Assembly: GCA_001599915.1 (NCBI GenBank)
Contig: BCIG01000003.1
Coordinates: 496,001-560,000 of the forward strand
Source of the DNA: Symbiotaphrina buchneri
Taxonomy: Eukaryota; Ascomycota; Symbiotaphrinales; Symbiotaphrinaceae
DNA length: 64,000 nucleotides
Direction of reading: 5' to 3'
Shown one piece after another: positions 61,538 to 64,000 of this stretch (position 1 is the first letter of the stretch; each line of letters starts with the position of its first letter). The notes under the pieces were generated by a model. The model searched no databases. It saw only the letters and a list, made by a program, of their open reading frames with translations, and was not told the origin of the DNA. The position numbers and the translations under genes are program-made.

Positions 61538-64000
61538 CTAAGCAAATTCATCCTCCCTGTCAACCCAAATATCCTCCAATTCTGCGAAATTCTGGAAGTG
61601 TAGCGGACGATGCTGATCCGCATAGAAAGTCAAGGGCGTATCCAACTTGACGTACACCGGCTTCTTCTCGACATTGCTGAAGCTGGAACCCATGAAGCTG
61701 TAGTTCCAGACATCCTGCTCCGGCACCAAATAGTACCCTCTGATCCTATCGCTCAGAAGCAACTGGCACTTTTCACCGAAGCTGGTAGAGAAGCCCTGTG
61801 GCTGGTCGGACGTCATGTCCTTGTTCTCCGCACCCCATTTGTAGCCTTCAGGTGTCAGTGTCCAAGCAGCAAGAGAGACAGAACCAGGTGTGAATGAGAC
61901 AGTCATGGTGATAGTCTTCTTGTCCCAATTTGGATGAGCGTTCATGAGGCGAGCGTGCATCGTAACGTCTGCTGCAGTCATGTAAGGAGGTTCATTTCCG
62001 GAAACTGTGTGGATGATCCCAAGAGGCTCCATAGTGCTGAGATAGTCATGTTGAGGAAGCTGGTGTGGCAGCTGCACTTCGCGAGTGTTGCCCACTTGTG
62101 GTACCATGACGATGGTACGGACCTCCTTGATCTGATCATTGTCAGGCGGTGAAGAGCCGTACAGATAACCTGCTACCTGGACACGCAGATCCGCTATGGT
62201 TATGAACTTCTTCAGCACGTTCTTAGGCATAATGTAAGTGTAATGACCATCCTCCTTGATATCATCGGATGAGATGTAGATATTGTTGGCTCGAGTCCGC
62301 AGATTGGAGGTAGCGATTGCCCTGGTCCTCCATTCTGTCTTGGAAGCAAATGTCTGCTGCTCGAACTGAGAGGTTGTGGTGACAACAATTTCTTCACCAC
62401 GGACATTCTGGGTCTTCGTAGTAACAGCTGTGAGCTGCGCCTGTTCTTGTTGCTGCTTTTCGATCTCGGCCGCTTGTTGACGTTGCATAGACGGTGCACT
62501 AATTTCCATACCCAAAATGATGTCACGAACTTCGCTGCTTGTCAGACTTGAAGTGTTGACATTGTTCTTTTTGCCATAGTCGTTCAAAATCAGGTCACGT
62601 AACTGCACTTCCACTTTGATCCAGTCTTCATCTGACAATGTAGGCCAGATATGGTGCTCCTGGGTGATGACTGTCTTGTCGGGCCGTAACAACAGCTTCG
62701 TCTTGTCTTGGTTGACATGCAGAGCACGCAAGATCAAGATCAAACGTGAGAAGGCCGTGTATGAGGAGATAGTCTTCAGCCAATCATCATACAAATTGAA
62801 CAATACCATTTGAGGTTCAGTAGCCCGAAGGATCATGTCGCCCAGTTTCTCCACCTTCATTGCTGCCTGGAATGGCAACTGCAGCTCCGACGCCCTGATA
62901 GAGATATTAGGGAAGTCAAGCAAATGCACCTCAAGAGGATCCAGAAGACCCTTCCGCGTGACAATAAGTTGCTTTGGCTGTTCCTCGACAGGGAGAGATC
63001 GGATCAATGCAGCAACTTCTTCAGCTGTCTTCCACTTGGCCAACTGACCTAGACGCTTCTGACCGGCCCACACGCTTGTGTGGATGATCTTCAAAAACAA
63101 CTGGCCAGTGCGAGGGTTGAAGATAAAAATCGCACCATTGATTGGCTTGGTAGTCAAGTTTCCTTCGAAGGTCTTGTGAATGGTGACACGGTAAACGTTG
63201 GTATCATCGATGAAAAGCTGGATCTGGTTGCTGAACAGCTCCGAGTAATTCTGGGAGTTCAAGAACTCTTGATTGCTTTCAGAAGCGTAAAGCTGAAGAC
63301 CTTTCCTGATACGTTCGCGCAGGACATATAGAGCCGGATTTGCTTTCATGATCTTGGCCATCGCTTGCTGGACTAACGTCTTCAAGCCAGGGAAATACTG
63401 GCCGTATGCCGAGTACAAATTGTAAGCCAGGTCGATCCCGATCATGAGACCAGTCGCTGATGGATAAATACTCATGCTATCGGTAGTGTAGTCGAGATAC
63501 TTGGCACGAACGTACCGCTCAATATCATGCGAATCATAATCACCATACCGGAGCTGAACATCGACCCAGAATTTGTTAGTAGTCGTAGGCTCGATCACGT
63601 CCTTAGTGTCAAAGAGTAGTGATGGACGCGTGACGTTCCACTTGTGACTGGCGAATAGGAGGATATCGGCGCAAGAGCTGTTCATCTTGTAGGACTTCCT
63701 AGGGTGGATAGTCTCCTTCTGAACAGTCTCAATACCAAGAGCTTCCAGTTCTTGATCGAAGACTTGACACAAATCCATAACCACTGACTCGTGAATCTTC
63801 TGCCATAAATGGGCCCGGAAAATTTGTATAAGGGAAATCTTGAGAGTCGGGATCTTCCCGTGCAAGAAAATACCGGTCAAATCAAGCTGAACTTGGAAAC
63901 CGACATAAACATTGCTCCTGTTGATCGTCGGACTCCACCAGAGAGTGAATCGACGGTTAGGGATTTGGTTTAGACCGGAACGCTGAGCATTTGTGAGCTT
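61538..64000 (-). CDS. PRP8: Pre-mRNA-splicing factor Prp8 (C-terminal part; runs off the window)
   Basis: Prp8 is the scaffold of the U5 snRNP and spliceosome catalytic core. The visible 820 residues read without interruption from 64000 ([22 protein letters not shown]) to the stop at 61538. They include the linker/endonuclease-like part ([20 protein letters not shown]), the RNase H-like domain ([12 protein letters not shown] and [20 protein letters not shown]), and the Jab1/MPN domain near the C-terminus ([50 protein letters not shown]). It ends [13 protein letters not shown]. This is about the last third of a ~2350-residue protein; no intein or intron interrupts the visible portion. The 5' part lies beyond 64000. 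Confidence 0.98.
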   Translation of the reverse strand, partial: KLTNAQRSGLNQIPNRRFTLWWSPTINRSNVYVGFQVQLDLTGIFLHGKIPTLKISLIQIFRAHLWQKIHESVVMDLCQVFDQELEALGIETVQKETIHPRKSYKMNSSCADILLFASHKWNVTRPSLLFDTKDVIEPTTTNKFWVDVQLRYGDYDSHDIERYVRAKYLDYTTDSMSIYPSATGLMIGIDLAYNLYSAYGQYFPGLKTLVQQAMAKIMKANPALYVLRERIRKGLQLYASESNQEFLNSQNYSELFSNQIQLFIDDTNVYRVTIHKTFEGNLTTKPINGAIFIFNPRTGQLFLKIIHTSVWAGQKRLGQLAKWKTAEEVAALIRSLPVEEQPKQLIVTRKGLLDPLEVHLLDFPNISIRASELQLPFQAAMKVEKLGDMILRATEPQMVLFNLYDDWLKTISSYTAFSRLILILRALHVNQDKTKLLLRPDKTVITQEHHIWPTLSDEDWIKVEVQLRDLILNDYGKKNNVNTSSLTSSEVRDIILGMEISAPSMQRQQAAEIEKQQQEQAQLTAVTTKTQNVRGEEIVVTTTSQFEQQTFASKTEWRTRAIATSNLRTRANNIYISSDDIKEDGHYTYIMPKNVLKKFITIADLRVQVAGYLYGSSPPDNDQIKEVRTIVMVPQVGNTREVQLPHQLPQHDYLSTMEPLGIIHTVSGNEPPYMTAADVTMHARLMNAHPNWDKKTITMTVSFTPGSVSLAAWTLTPEGYKWGAENKDMTSDQPQGFSTSFGEKCQLLLSDRIRGYYLVPEQDVWNYSFMGSSFSNVEKKPVYVKLDTPLTFYADQHRPLHFQNFAELEDIWVDREDEFA

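Noticed and set aside
61538-64000. Possible PRP8 intein
   Set aside because: PRP8 is a known fungal intein host, but the visible 820 residues read as continuous Prp8 without any inserted splicing or homing domain.
1-64000. CRISPR arrays, prokaryotic operons, secondary-metabolite cluster
   Set aside because: Spliceosomal introns and gene families show nuclear fungal DNA; no repeat-spacer array is present, and no polyketide synthase, peptide synthetase or terpene cyclase is seen.

Overview
The window is nuclear DNA of a filamentous ascomycete. The evidence is short spliceosomal introns (about 45-110 nt, GT-AG with CTRAY-type branch sites) in most genes, compact gene spacing, and clear fungal orthologues: KAP120, PEX2, PEL/DOM34, COX4 and PRP8, plus Zn2Cys6 and GH76 families. 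Gene content and intergenic words such as TACGGAGTA suggest Eurotiomycetes (Aspergillaceae-like); that placement is inference. I reconstructed exons by hand from frame continuity, splice motifs and family conservation. For nearly all genes the exon lengths sum to a whole number of codons.

Layout. 0-8.7 kb: importin-11/KAP120 (-), PEX2 (+), an SSU1-type anion transporter (-) with an apparent frameshift, and ribosomal protein uL14 (+). 8.7-11.1 kb: gene-poor, with an intron-containing tRNA-Leu(CAG). 11.1-17.8 kb: secreted GH76 mannanase-like enzyme, a 1015-residue coiled-coil protein with a C-terminal membrane segment, and the exon-junction protein Y14. 18.4-20.6 kb: an MFS monocarboxylate-type transporter with an apparent frameshift and a small hypothetical protein. 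21.5-24.7 kb: a head-to-head pair of cytosine deaminase and NCS1 purine/cytosine permease. 24.8-30.1 kb: small hypothetical, DUF1772 protein, Zn2Cys6 regulator, RidA. 30.6-35.0 kb: a large C2H2 protein whose 5' exons are a recent copy of a SANT/Myb gene lying 20 kb away. 35.9-42.5 kb: Dom34, hypothetical, aldo/keto reductase, a Myb-like regulator. 45.5-53.4 kb: KDEL receptor, eS19, an alpha/beta-hydrolase/dual-specificity-phosphatase fusion carrying an in-frame TGA, and a dihydroxy-acid dehydratase without a visible presequence. 54.7-64 kb: the parental double-SANT gene, a 4 kb GTAC-rich gene-free stretch, COX4 and the C-terminal third of PRP8.

Most genes are housekeeping and not functionally linked. 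The clear functional pair is the deaminase/permease unit for cytosine salvage. The most unusual object is the SANT::C2H2 chimera. Its five exons join in one open frame (1382 codons). Over the 51 aligned codons it differs from the parent at eight silent and one replacement codon, which suggests a constrained, newly assembled regulator rather than debris. Three other genes each carry one reading-frame lesion, which could be real decay or assembly error.
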